A DNA stretch of 64,000 bases from Pipra filicauda. Its lineage: Eukaryota > Chordata > Aves > Passeriformes > Pipridae. This document shows positions 55,226-64,000 of the stretch, piece by piece. Both the position numbers and the translations under genes were made by a program. How positions within the stretch are numbered: position 1 is the stretch's first letter; each line of letters opens with the position of its first letter. The notes beneath the pieces were generated by a model. It saw nothing but the letters and a program-made list of their open reading frames with translations, did no database searches and was not told where the DNA came from. The DNA lies in the NCBI RefSeq assembly GCF_003945595.2, contig NW_024104896.1, forward strand, positions 62,001 through 126,000, read 5' to 3'.

Positions 55226-55670
55226 AGAGCCCCACGGAGCTCAAGGGACCCTTGGGACACTGTGGAACCTCCTGGAATCAAGGGGCCTTTGTGACATGTG
55301 GGGCCTCATGGAATCAGAGGAACCCTGTGGAATATCATGGAATCAAGGGGCACCTGTGACACTGCAGAGTCTCATGCTCCAGAAGGAACCCTGGGACACT
55401 GTAGGATCTCATGGAACCAAGGGGCCATTGTGACACAGCATGGCTGCAGGGAATCAGGGCTCCAGAGTAAAAGTCCATGGCCTCATGGAAAAAATGAATT
55501 CTGGGACACTGTGGAACCTCAAGCAATCAAGAGGCCATTGTGACACTCCAGGGCCTCATGGAGCCAAAGGAACCCTGGGACTTTTTGGAACCTCATGGAG
55601 TCAAGGGCCAGTTGTGACACTGCAGAGCCTCATGGAACTAAAGGAATTGTGGAGACCTGCCGATGCCTAA
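55226..55670 (+). repeat. 37-bp minisatellite, locus 7
   Basis: About 12 units in plus orientation (ggaatcaaggggcctttgtg, gggcctcatggaatcagagg, gaaccctgggacactgtagg and so on), ending near 55660. Confidence 0.88.
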
Positions 55671-56689
55671 AATCTGTCCTGACACAGTTTTAAACTCTTT
55701 TACTATTCTTGGCTGTTAATAAAGACAATCTGACTGTGTCACTAAAAATAGAAGTTTTATTCTTCCATCCTCCTCGTCCACCCCAAAATGGCAGAAAAGG
55801 CATGCAATGTTTACAGTGAAGCTTTTTTATCCCACCCAGCGCAGGAATTTCTAGGCTACAGGGAAGGAGGCACGCATGGACCTATTTAACACACTGTCAC
55901 ACACTTTTTCTAACTTATCCACACTAGTCAAATGTTTCTAACAACACACTGTCATTCTTAATTATAAATTAATTCCTATTTCATAAGTGGGGTGAACTAA
56001 AGCAGTCTCTTCCTTCTCATTTTTAACTTTGGTAGCAGGTGCTCACCGCAGGTGTCCTTCCCCTGAAGTTGCAGCTCCTTCTCTCCCTCTCACAGAGTGC
56101 CCAAGGCCGTCTGATGGATTCCATCCCTATCTCTGAGGCCTCTCTCTGGGGAGCTGCCTCTGGCTCTCCAGCCTGAACACCTGTTTGGTCTCCCACCCCC
56201 CAGCTGTGATTCAGTTTTCTGGAATGATTATAAATGAATTAAAAAGCTTTTTTGGGCCATGATCTAGGCAACTGCTGCCGTGGATAACGTGGATTGCAGG
56301 AAGGCAGAAGAGAAGGACGTGAAAGGGCCACCTGTGAGCAAAAGGTATTTTTCGTTTTCAGTAGTCTCTGAATTTTTGTTACTAGTTTTCTGTTTCTGTT
56401 TCTGTGGAAGAGTTCAGTGTCCTCCCTCCTGGGAGGGATGGGAATAAATGATTAAACATGGAAAACGTTGTGGCTGAGCTGTTCCAACACTGCAAACTGT
56501 CATTTGTCCAGATGGTCTAAAGATGTCCAGATTATTGAAAACCTTCCATATGTTTCTTTTCAGGGAGAGAGAAATATTTGATGAAGAAATCCAGCAAAGG
56601 CAAAAGTGCAAGGCCAAGCCTCAGCCTGCTGAGAGCTGAGGAGTGGCACCAGCTGCCTCAGAATTACATAGGGAAAATAAGAAACACAG
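55671..56689. other. Unassigned DNA, possibly LTR-derived
   Basis: aataaagac at 55721 and an inverted polyadenylation-like ttttattc at 55756 occur near the start. No coding features. 56400-56660 is ordinary mixed-composition DNA. Confidence 0.4.
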
Positions 56690-58070
56690 AGGTTTTGGAA
56701 TGGGATCGAGCCATTTTCAATGGGATTGATTCACTTTGAGGTGACAGACTGATCCCTCTCGACTTTTGGGATGCAGAGCTGGGAGAGACTGGAATGTTAA
56801 TGGTCCACGGCTCCAACACTCTCCAGTTGCAGAAGCAGTGGGGGCTTTGCTGCCCATGGACAAAGGAACCGCCTGGGGAAGGGGGGGTTAATGGGGCTGG
56901 GGGGAGAGAGGAGGGGCAGCACCACGAGCAGGTGAGTCCTGAGACCCCCCTGGTGTCCCCAAGACCATCTTGGTGTCCCCAGCCCTCCCCTTGACACCCC
57001 GAGACCCCCCTGGTGTCTCCAATGTCCCCAGGGCCTCCCCATGGCCCCAATCCCCCTCCGACACCCCCAATTCCACTGTCCCCAAACCCCTCCCCACTGC
57101 CCCCACTGTCCCCAAACCCCATCCCTGATGTCCCCAACCCTCCATCTCACCCCAGGAGCCCCCTGGACCCTCTCACCCCAAAAACACCCCTCCTTCCCCC
57201 CACGCTCACAGAAAGGCCAAGGGCATCTGGGGACACACTGGGGACAGTTGGGGGGCTTTGTGGGGCACTGGGTGATTACTGGGGGATACTGGGACACACT
57301 GGGGGGAACCAGGGGGCACTGGGAGGGACTGGGGGGTTACTGAGAGGCGCTGGGAGGGCACTGGGAGGGACTGGGGGAGAACTAGGGCACACTGGGGGGC
57401 ACTGGCAGATGACTGAGGAGTTCCTGGGGGATTACCAGGACACACGAGGGGACACTGGGAGGTTACTGGGCCACACCGGGGATTACTGGGTGCTCACTGG
57501 AGGATCATTGGGCCACACTGGGAGGCAGTGGGAGGTCACTGGGATGCACTGGGTGGTCACTGAGGGGGTTACTGGGCCGTACTGAGAGTCACTGGGAGGT
57601 CACTGGGCTGTACTGGGGACATTGGGATCCCCTTACCCAGATGTGGTACATCTCGTCCCTGGACTTTGGGGGGCACCACCAGGCCCCCACCCTGGGGGCT
57701 GGGGGACCCCCTGAACCGCACTGCTGAACCCTCCCTGTAGGATCTCTGTGTGCTGAGTTTTGCGGTCTCTGGGGTTCAGGGCGGGCATCAGGATCCCCTT
57801 TCCCTGAGGTCGGTCCGCCGGGCCGGCAGGGGCGCTGTGGCCCGAAAAGAAATGGCGGGTCCAGCACGTGACGCGGGGCTTCATGGGAGTTGTAGTTCTT
57901 TTATGAGCTCTCCGCCGGCGCGCCTGCGCAGTGCAGCCAGGGCGTTGGAAAAGCCCCCGAGCCCCGCAGCCCCCGAGAGGGCTCCAAGGCCCCGCGCTCT
58001 GCCCCTCGGGAACCCCCGAACCCCTCCGCTAAACCCTCCCGAGCCCTCCAGCCTTTCCACTCACAGTGCA
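56690..58070 (-). repeat. Duplicated block, right copy (contiguous)
   Basis: Inverted paralogue of 17200-18372 plus 24266-24440, without the 5.9 kb that separates these on the left. On the minus strand it runs from the G-rich first part (gtgagtggaaaggctggagg, gctcgggagggtttagcgga near 58003-58070) through cccagt-type minisatellite (57240-57640). It then passes the acceptor-like ctcctctctccccccag and ends in sequence with gagtgttggagccgtggacc. A possible donor after gatgtaccacatctgg (57635-57650, minus) is conserved. The strand of any transcript is uncertain because a CAG|GTGAGT donor-like site also lies on plus at 56929-56937. Confidence 0.72.
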
Positions 58071-58140
58071 GTGCACCCGCCGCCGCCTCCTCCATCACTT
58101 CCCCACAGCCCACATGGCGCTCTGTGCGCTCCCCGCCTCC
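57840..58140 (-). promoter_or_regulatory. CpG-island promoter with E-box, ZNF143 and NRF1-type motifs
   Basis: CpG-rich segment with CACGTGAC (57865-57872), a ZNF143-like site read on minus as aactacaactcccatgaagc followed by cccgcg (57872-57897), and an NRF1-like gcgcctgcgca (57919-57929). Such clusters are typical of TATA-less, often bidirectional promoters. It adjoins the duplicated block as the 17.0-kb island does, but the order of motifs differs, so the two islands are not simple copies. Confidence 0.55.
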
Positions 58141-59099
58141 AGAGAGACCCCCACACTCAATCCGCGGGCGGTCTCGCCCCCCGCTCGCCCGATGCCGCGC
58201 CCAGGCACCGGGCGAGCGGGAGAGGAAGACTTTGAGCCTTCATCCCCTGCGACCACCCGAGAGCAGCACCACAGAGAAGTGTGCAGGCGCCAGAAGGCGC
58301 GTCCCGAGATTTCCATGGAACACCGCCCACTCTGGGGGAGCTCGGGAAGATGTAAAAATGTGCAACGAATATGTATGAGCTAATTTCCCAGGAACTGGAA
58401 CAGCCCTGTGTGTGCAGGGACACGGGTCAGGGGGTGCTCCCCCAGCAGCCCTCTGTCCCCACAGCAGGTTGGGAGCTCAGGGGGCCACCCCGGACCCCCC
58501 TTTCCCACCCCCCTCTGCCCCACAGCTGCTGCAGCACCAGCTGCTGGGTGGGGGGAGTCCCCCCATCAGCCCCCAGGGTTGGGGACCTGTGGAGAATCGT
58601 GACCAGAGCAAGCACAGAAAGGGTTACAGAAGCAGTGGACATTCCCAGTGCGGATCTGCCCCCTCCCAGAGCCCCAGGGAACCGCTCCAGGGCCCAACTG
58701 ATGGGGGACAGGGGGGACCCATATGGGAACCCCCCTCCCTCTGTCCCCCTGCCCACTGTCCAACACCCCTTTTCTCCCCTCTCCCACCCCTTTCTCATCA
58801 TCCCCACAGTCCTCAGCTCCCTCCCCGGCTCGGTTTGGGGCTGTTTCTTCCCCTCTGCCCTGCTCGGTTTCAGAGTCTCAGCCCCTTCCCTGCTCAGTTT
58901 GGAGGTCCCAGCCCCCCCTTTTCTCCCGTTCTCCCCCCCTTTTTCCACTGTCCCCTAAAAGGGAGCTGTTAAATATTGGGTGCTGAAAAAGCTGCTACAT
59001 CGTGTCCATTCCAAATTAAGCCTGCATTTATTAGCATGGACTGGCATCCAAATGGCAGCAAGAAGAGTCTTCTAATTCTCTTCTTTTTAATCCTCTCTG
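58141..59099. other. Promoter flank and pyrimidine-rich DNA
   Basis: 58460-58970 is C/T-rich and partly matches the inverse of 21440-21750. 58980-59100 (ctgctacatcgtgtccattc and following) is ordinary DNA leading to the CpG island of the PIM-like gene. No exon recognised. Confidence 0.45.
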
Positions 59100-59740
59100 C
59101 AGTCGCCAATTTCCCCTCGAAGCGGGCAGGAAAACAGGAACAGCCCTGGTGTGGTCGGGGAGCAGCGCTGACCCCAAAGGGCTGCATTTCCCCTGCCGAT
59201 CGTCCTGCTCTGCCCTCCCCCGGGGCTGGCTCTGCCTGGCGCTGGCCGGACGTCCCGGGGCTCCTCACTGAGCAAACCCCTTCCCAAACTTCAGGGACAA
59301 GTCCAGACCCCGGCTGGCCCGGGAGGAAGCGACAGCAGCGCGGGCCGAGCGGGCGGGATGGGGTCCGAGCAGCGGCGGGAAGTTGCAAGATTGCCAGCAA
59401 AGAAGTCAAAATAAAGTGAAGAAGCTAAAAAAGCCCGTGGTCTCGGCATGGGTGCGGGAGGAAGGGGAGCTCCGTGACTCCAGCCGGGGCTGCCCCCGGG
59501 GCGCGCGGGGGCCAAACAGGGAACGGAAAAATGGACAAACGGACGAACCGACGAACGGACCAACGGCCCCGGCGCTTCGGCAGCAGCGGCGGCAGCAGCA
59601 GCGGCTCTAGCGACGCGCTCTCGGTCTTTCTCCTGCTCTTGCTCTTCCTCCTCTCCGTCTCCCGGTGTCCCTGTCCCGGTGTCCCTGTCCCAGTGTCCCT
59701 GTCCCGGTCCCGGTCCCCCCTCCCCTTGCCGGCCCGGGCC
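59100..59740 (+). promoter_or_regulatory. CpG-island promoter and 5' UTR of PIM-like gene
   Basis: Dense CpG sequence directly 5' of the kinase start. It contains a short tandem of the gacgaac type (59532-59565) and a gtccctgtcccg tandem (59665-59720). An in-frame ATG also occurs at 59531, but in repeat-like sequence. I prefer 59741, which has a gggccATGG Kozak context. No TATA box seen. Confidence 0.6.
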
Positions 59741-62424
59741 ATGGCCCCGGCCGTTCCCCTCTGCCGGGCGGGGCCGCCCCGTCCCCGGCCCTGGGCGGCC
59801 CGGCGCGGTCCCGCCCTCGCCCGGCTCCCGGCGCGCCGGCTGTGGCGCTGCTGGGCGCTCCTGTGGGGCGGGCTGTGGGATGGGCTGTGGGATGGGCTGT
59901 GGGATGGGCTGTGGGGCGGGCTGTGGGATGGGCTGTGGGATGGGCTGTGGGGCGGGCTGTGGGATGGGCTGTGGGATGGGCTGTGGGGCGGGCTGTGGGA
60001 TGGGCTGTGGGATGGGCTGTGGGGCGGGCTGTGGGATGGGCTGTGGGATGGGCTGTGGGGCGGGCTGTGGGATGGGCTGTGGGATGGGCTGTGGGATGGG
60101 CTGTGGGATGGGCTGTGGGGCGGGCTGTGGGGCGGGCTGTGGGATGGGCTGTGGGATGGGCTGTGGGGCGGGCTCGGCGTCGCCGCCGCTTGGCTCCGCC
60201 CGGCTCGAGCCCGGCGCCTGCCGGGGCCGGCGGGGGCCGCGGCCGCTGCCGCCTCCTCGGCGGCTTCCCCGACCAGAGCTCCGCCGCTCGCCAGCCCGGC
60301 CGCCGGCAGCGAGCCGCCGCTGCCCGCTGCGGGTGGGGAAGCCCGGCCCGGGCCGCTCGAGGGGCGCTCGGGGGCCGTGCCGGGCCCCGGCCCGAACGCT
60401 GACGGCCACGTCTCGCCCGCACGGAAGGCGAAGGGGCCCCTGCAGAAGCGCTACCGGCTGGGTTCGCTGCTGGGCAGCGGCGGCTTCGGCCGCGTCTACG
60501 CGGGGACCCGCCTGGCGGACGGAGCCCCGGTGAGTGCAGGAGGAGGAGGAGGAGGAGGAGGAGGAGAGCGGGACGGGCGAGCTCAACCCGCCGTTCCCCT
60601 TGGCTTGCAGGTGGCCATCAAAGCCGTGCCCCGGGATCTCATCCGGCGCTGGGGCGAGCTGGTGAGCGAGCGGGGCCAGCGGGAGAAAGCGGGGCGGGAC
60701 GGGCGGGGACGAGCCGAGCCCGGGAGGGTGGAAGCCGCCGGGACACCTGGAGGGAGAGTGGGCGTGGGGTGGGTGGGGGACGGGGAGCATCCAGGGCTGG
60801 CAGAGGGGTAGCAGGCAGACAGGCACGGCATCAGCCCCACTGACGACCCCGTGGTCCCCCCGCAGCCCGACGGCACCCTGGCCCCCCTGGAGATCGTGCT
60901 GCTGGACAAGGTGTCCAGTGGGTTTCGTGGTGTCATCCAGCTCCTGGAGTGGTTCGAGCTCCCCAACAGTTTCTTGTTGGTGATGGAGCGTCCGGAGCGC
61001 TCTCGGGACCTCTCTCGCGTAATCACGGCGTGGAGGTTCCTGCCGGAGGAGATGGCGTGGGGGCTGTTCCGCCAGGTGCTGAAGGCCGTGCGGCACTGCA
61101 CCAGCTGCGGCGTCCTGCACCGGGACATCAAGCCCCAGAACATCCTCCTCGACCTGGCCACCGGAGAGGCGAAGCTCCTTGACTTTGGATGTGCCACCTT
61201 CCTTCAGGACACCGTCTACACCCAGTTTGCAGGTGAGCCCACAGCCGGGGGATGCTCCTGGTGCCAGGCATCGCATGGCCATGCCCGGGTGTGGCACCAG
61301 AGATTGCCCCTTTTGCTGAGGGGGAACAGGATTAGTTCTTCAGCCGAGTTGCTTTTGGATGGGGCTGGGGGGTTATTGTGAGACGGGCCCTGGCCTTGCT
61401 GACAGCCTGTGCCACCCACCCTGTCCTGGGCTGGGTGTGGGGCAGGGGGGAGCCAGCCTGACCAAAACCCCCGTGAGGGTAGCAGAGAAGGGGGTCAGAA
61501 CTGTGCACCAGCTGGCTTGGTGTGCAGGCAAGGAAGGGCTTGGGCTGCTCCGCTCACCTTGTTTGCCTTGGCTTATGATGAATTGTTGGGGGCAGTGCAG
61601 AGGGGTGGGGAGAAGGCATGGCTTTTCCCCACCACTGGGTGGGTTTTTCCCTTGCATGTAATAGTTGGGCCTTGCCAGGGCTTCTGCTGCCCTCTTGGAC
61701 ACCAGTGGCTTCTTCTCCAACCCCAAGTTTGTAACCAAGAGTCAGGGGCCGGTGAGAAGGCAGTGGGTCACAGCGTGTGCCACTGGGGCAGGCCCCACGT
61801 TGCCAGGGATGCTGGGGTGAGGCTCTGGGAGCAGGCAGCATCCACCTGATGAACTGCGTCTGTATTCCGCAGGAACACCGTCATACAGCCCGCCAGAGTG
61901 GATCTGCTTCAAACGCTACCGCGGCGAGGCGGCCACGATCTGGTCCCTGGGCATCCTGCTCTACCAGATGGTCTGCGGGAAGCACCCGTTCTGCAGAGGC
62001 ACCAACACCATCTGGGACCAGCTCCCGTTCCCACCACGGGTCTCTCGAGGTGGATACCAATCTTTGTGGCACGGGGGGAATAACGGTGTTGGGAGAGGGC
62101 AGCGGGCTCACGAGGACGCCGCTCTTGAAGCTGTTTGTGTCCCATGGTTGGCTGGAGGAGGTGGCCTGTGTCCTGCCATCCTGCTCTCCTCCAAAAGGGA
62201 GAATCAATGGAGAAGTTTGGGCACAGCTCTGAGCACAGCCAGCACAGCCTGGGCACGTGGACAGTGGGACAAAGGGGACAGGATCCTTCTCCAACTGACC
62301 GGCGATTTTCCCCCCAGGGTGCCAGCACCTTATCAGGTGGTGTTTGTCCATCCGCCCCTCGGACAGGCCATCATTGGAAGACCTGTTGTGCCATCCTTGG
62401 GTGCAGGGCATTCACCTGCTCTAG
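59741..62424 (+). CDS. PIM1-like serine/threonine kinase, five exons
   Basis: Exons 59741-60529, 60611-60661, 60866-61232, 61873-62049 and 62318-62424 have consensus splice sites and matching phases, giving 496 residues. Kinase parts in order: [20 protein letters not shown] (Gly loop), VAIK (ATP-binding Lys at the start of exon 2), [19 protein letters not shown] (hinge with the PIM-type ERPE), [13 protein letters not shown] (catalytic Asp), LLDFGCATF (DFG), PSYSPPEW (activation-segment end), [18 protein letters not shown] and [19 protein letters not shown] kinases are constitutively active cytosolic and nuclear survival kinases of about 313 residues. This one has a long N-terminal extension that includes a 25-unit Trp repeat. 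The family is amplified in passerines. No disabling change seen, so a working gene is plausible. Start 59531 would add 70 residues. Confidence 0.88.
59873..60172 (+). repeat. 12-bp VNTR in PIM exon 1 (GLW[D/G])25
   Basis: About 25 in-frame copies of gggctgtgggat or gggctgtggggc. The pattern D-D-G (36 bp) repeats at least five times, showing higher-order expansion. The unit length is a multiple of three, so all six frames stay open across it, which explains the long antisense frame seen here. Each unit has two GGG runs separated by four and two bases, the pattern of a G-quadruplex-forming sequence on the coding strand. Confidence 0.93.
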
Positions 62425-62657
62425 AAGACAGGAGAGATCCACGTGCTCACTTTGATCCAGGGGCCTGGCAAGTAACACCTCCACACATCTCTTGGCAATA
62501 AGAAGCAAAGAAAACCAGACTTTTTTGTCGTGCCTGTAGCACTGAGGGGGGGTCAGCACATGGGAACATGCACCTCTTTGTGCTGGAGCTGGGCTGTAGA
62601 CCCAGTCTTCCAAGTGCTGGTGGCCACCATCCAACCTGGTTTTGCTCATCCTGCTTC

Positions 62658-63700
62658 ACAGACAGCTGGGCCCTCGGCAGAACACTGACAGCCTGGTCTG
62701 GCCCCCAGGGAAGGAGAAGGGGCCTCTGGAGAAGCTGTACCGGGTGGGGCTGCTGCTGGAGACATCGAGGACGACGTCAGGGATGACAAGCTCTTTGTTG
62801 TTGACCTGGACACCGGCGAGCTGAAGATGATGGACTCTGATTCTGGCCCCTTCCTCCAAGCCGTGCTCCACACGCTGTTTGCAGATGAGTCCACACCCAG
62901 GGGGTGCTCCCGGGCATTGCTCAGCCTGGCTGGGCACCGAAGGTTCCCCCTTTGCTGGCGGGGAACCCGATGAATTCTTCAGCCGGCTGCCAAGCTGCTT
63001 CTTGGCAGGAGGGTGGGCGGGTGCTCTGGGCTGGGTGTGAAATGGGAGCCCGGCTCTGCCCCCAGCCTCTGCCACTGCCCCTTTGCTGGGCGGGGCTGGG
63101 GCAGGGGCAGCCAGCCTGCCAAAAACAAACCCCCGTGGGGGGAGCAAAGGTGGGGCTGCAGAACACCAGCTGCTTTGGGCTGCAGGCCAGGAAAGGCTTG
63201 GGCTGCCTTGGCTTAGGAGCCTTTCTTTGGGGCAATGCAGCAGGGCAGGGAGAAGGCCTGGGTTTTCCTGAGCTGGAGGAGGTGGGGTTTTTCTTTGGTG
63301 TGGAGGGGTTGGGCCTTCCTCAGAACCCTGACAGAATGTTAACATTTCACCTTTTTTTCTTGTTTCCACTTTTTGTTTGTAATCTCTTGTCATGAATTTG
63401 TTGTTTGTTTTCGAGGGAAGAGTTGGAGCTGGTGCCCAGTCTGGATTGGGAAGGGCTGGGACCATCCCTGGAGAGGATCTGACGTCCCCTCTGAGAAGGC
63501 TGAGGACATCCTTTGGGACACGCTCTTCTTCCTGCAGCAGATCTTGTGAGGTAGATCCTTATCTTGCCCATCTTGTCAGCAGGAGTGGGATAATGGCTTT
63601 GGGGAGATGGCAGCAGGCACATGAACATCTCTTGCAGCTGCTGAGGAGGTTGATCTCCTGGGCTTGGCTGGAGGAGGTGGCACCTGTGTTGAGTAATTTC
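62658..63700 (+). pseudogene. Decayed tandem copy of the PIM-like gene
   Basis: Matches pieces of the upstream gene in order. 62710-62757 matches the end of exon 1 (KGPLEKLYRVGLLLE). 62758-62884 corresponds to the catalytic loop and DFG part of exon 3, now reading DLDTGELKMMDSDSG with HRD and DFG lost. 62886-63330 resembles the following intron (gagtccacacccagggggtg against gagcccacagccgggggatg). 63490-63548 matches the end of exon 4 (DILWDTLFFLQQIL) and 63549-63690 the next intron. The glycine loop, ATP-binding Lys and exon 5 are missing. Stops and indels make it non-coding. Confidence 0.75.
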
Positions 63701-64000
63701 TGAAATCCAATCGATCTGGGATGACCCCAAATGACAGTTTAGTTTTCACCTTGCTCGAGCTGTATCTCAGCTGTTCTCTGAACAGTTCTCTCCCCCACCT
63801 GCCTGTTACTTCCCCACTGCTCCCTCTTTTCCCTGCAACGAGTTCCCAGCTCCTCATGGTCTCCATCAAACCATTGATAGAAGAAATAGAAACTCTACTC
63901 CCAGTACCCCAGAGTGCCCAAATGAGGAACAATGTAATCCTGGAGAAGTCCTAGAGAATTAGATAAGGGATGTCCCAAACCAGCAGGATGTAAACTAAGC
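63701..64000. other. Unassigned DNA at window end
   Basis: No gene or repeat recognised in the last 300 bases. Confidence 0.4.

Noticed and set aside
56690..58140. MHC class II gene
   Set aside because: The G/C-rich minisatellite style reminded me of passerine MHC introns, but no class II beta or alpha domain motif could be found on either strand.
59291..61297. Very long antisense open frame (668 codons) across the PIM-like gene
   Set aside because: It exists because the 12-bp VNTR keeps every frame open and the region is GC-rich. It crosses kinase exons with correct splice sites on the other strand and shows no domain.

Overview
The window looks like nuclear DNA from a passerine bird. The evidence is the CR1 LINEs with their octamer-type 3' tails, class I and class III-like endogenous retroviral remnants, an avian family-14 type olfactory receptor (OR) pair, a C2H2 zinc-finger gene of the type amplified in songbirds, and a PIM1-like kinase gene of the type amplified in passerines. 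There are no prokaryotic signatures. The window is repeat-dominated and segmentally duplicated. Only three protein-coding loci look usable: a zinc-finger gene (exons at 22403-22451 and 22640-23826), an OR gene (36364-37365) and a five-exon PIM-like kinase gene (59741-62424). All statements of similarity are by eye; no search was run.

Layout. 0-1.4 kb: a block that elsewhere in the window lies about 1 kb 5' of the OR genes. 3.0-5.36 kb: a 41-bp tandem array in which every unit carries a GTTGCCATGGTAAC-like palindrome, the consensus of the RFX X-box. 5.44-6.83 kb: a 37-bp minisatellite that recurs at six further places in both orientations. 7.36-7.66 kb: CR1 fragment. 8.0-10.99 kb: a 3-kb CR1 with endonuclease and reverse transcriptase, frameshifted, first catalytic RT Asp lost. 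10.99-13.23 kb: about 100 copies of a 17-bp unit growing directly out of the CR1 tail, each with a TEAD-type CATTCCA, split by a 478-bp solo LTR. 13.2-16.8 kb: AT-rich, gene-poor. 17.0-18.4 kb: CpG promoter followed by strand-asymmetric G/C-rich minisatellite DNA. 20.9-24.1 kb: second CpG island and the zinc-finger gene. 24.4-28.0 kb: retroviral LTRs and a broken gammaretrovirus-like gag. 28-31.5 kb: unassigned plus an LTR.

31.5-51 kb is a large imperfect inverted repeat (arms about 31.5-39.9 and 43.6-50.95, spacer about 3.7 kb) whose arms each carry one OR gene in mirror orientation. The left copy is open; the right has a one-base insertion. 51-55.7 kb: degraded ERV-L-like integrase region, a CR1 that duplicates the one in the palindrome spacer, and more 37-bp minisatellite. 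56.7-58.1 kb: inverted paralogue of 17.2-18.4 plus 24.27-24.44 kb, contiguous here but split by about 5.9 kb containing the zinc-finger gene in the left copy. 59.1-63.7 kb: PIM-like kinase with a 25-unit in-frame Trp-containing repeat in exon 1, followed by a decayed tandem PIM copy.

The genes do not form a pathway. The common theme is recent duplication of birds' rapidly evolving families (OR, ZNF, PIM) among CR1/ERV debris and minisatellites. The two observations I would follow first are the array of RFX-type sites and the OR palindrome; the Trp/G-quadruplex repeat in the PIM exon is third.
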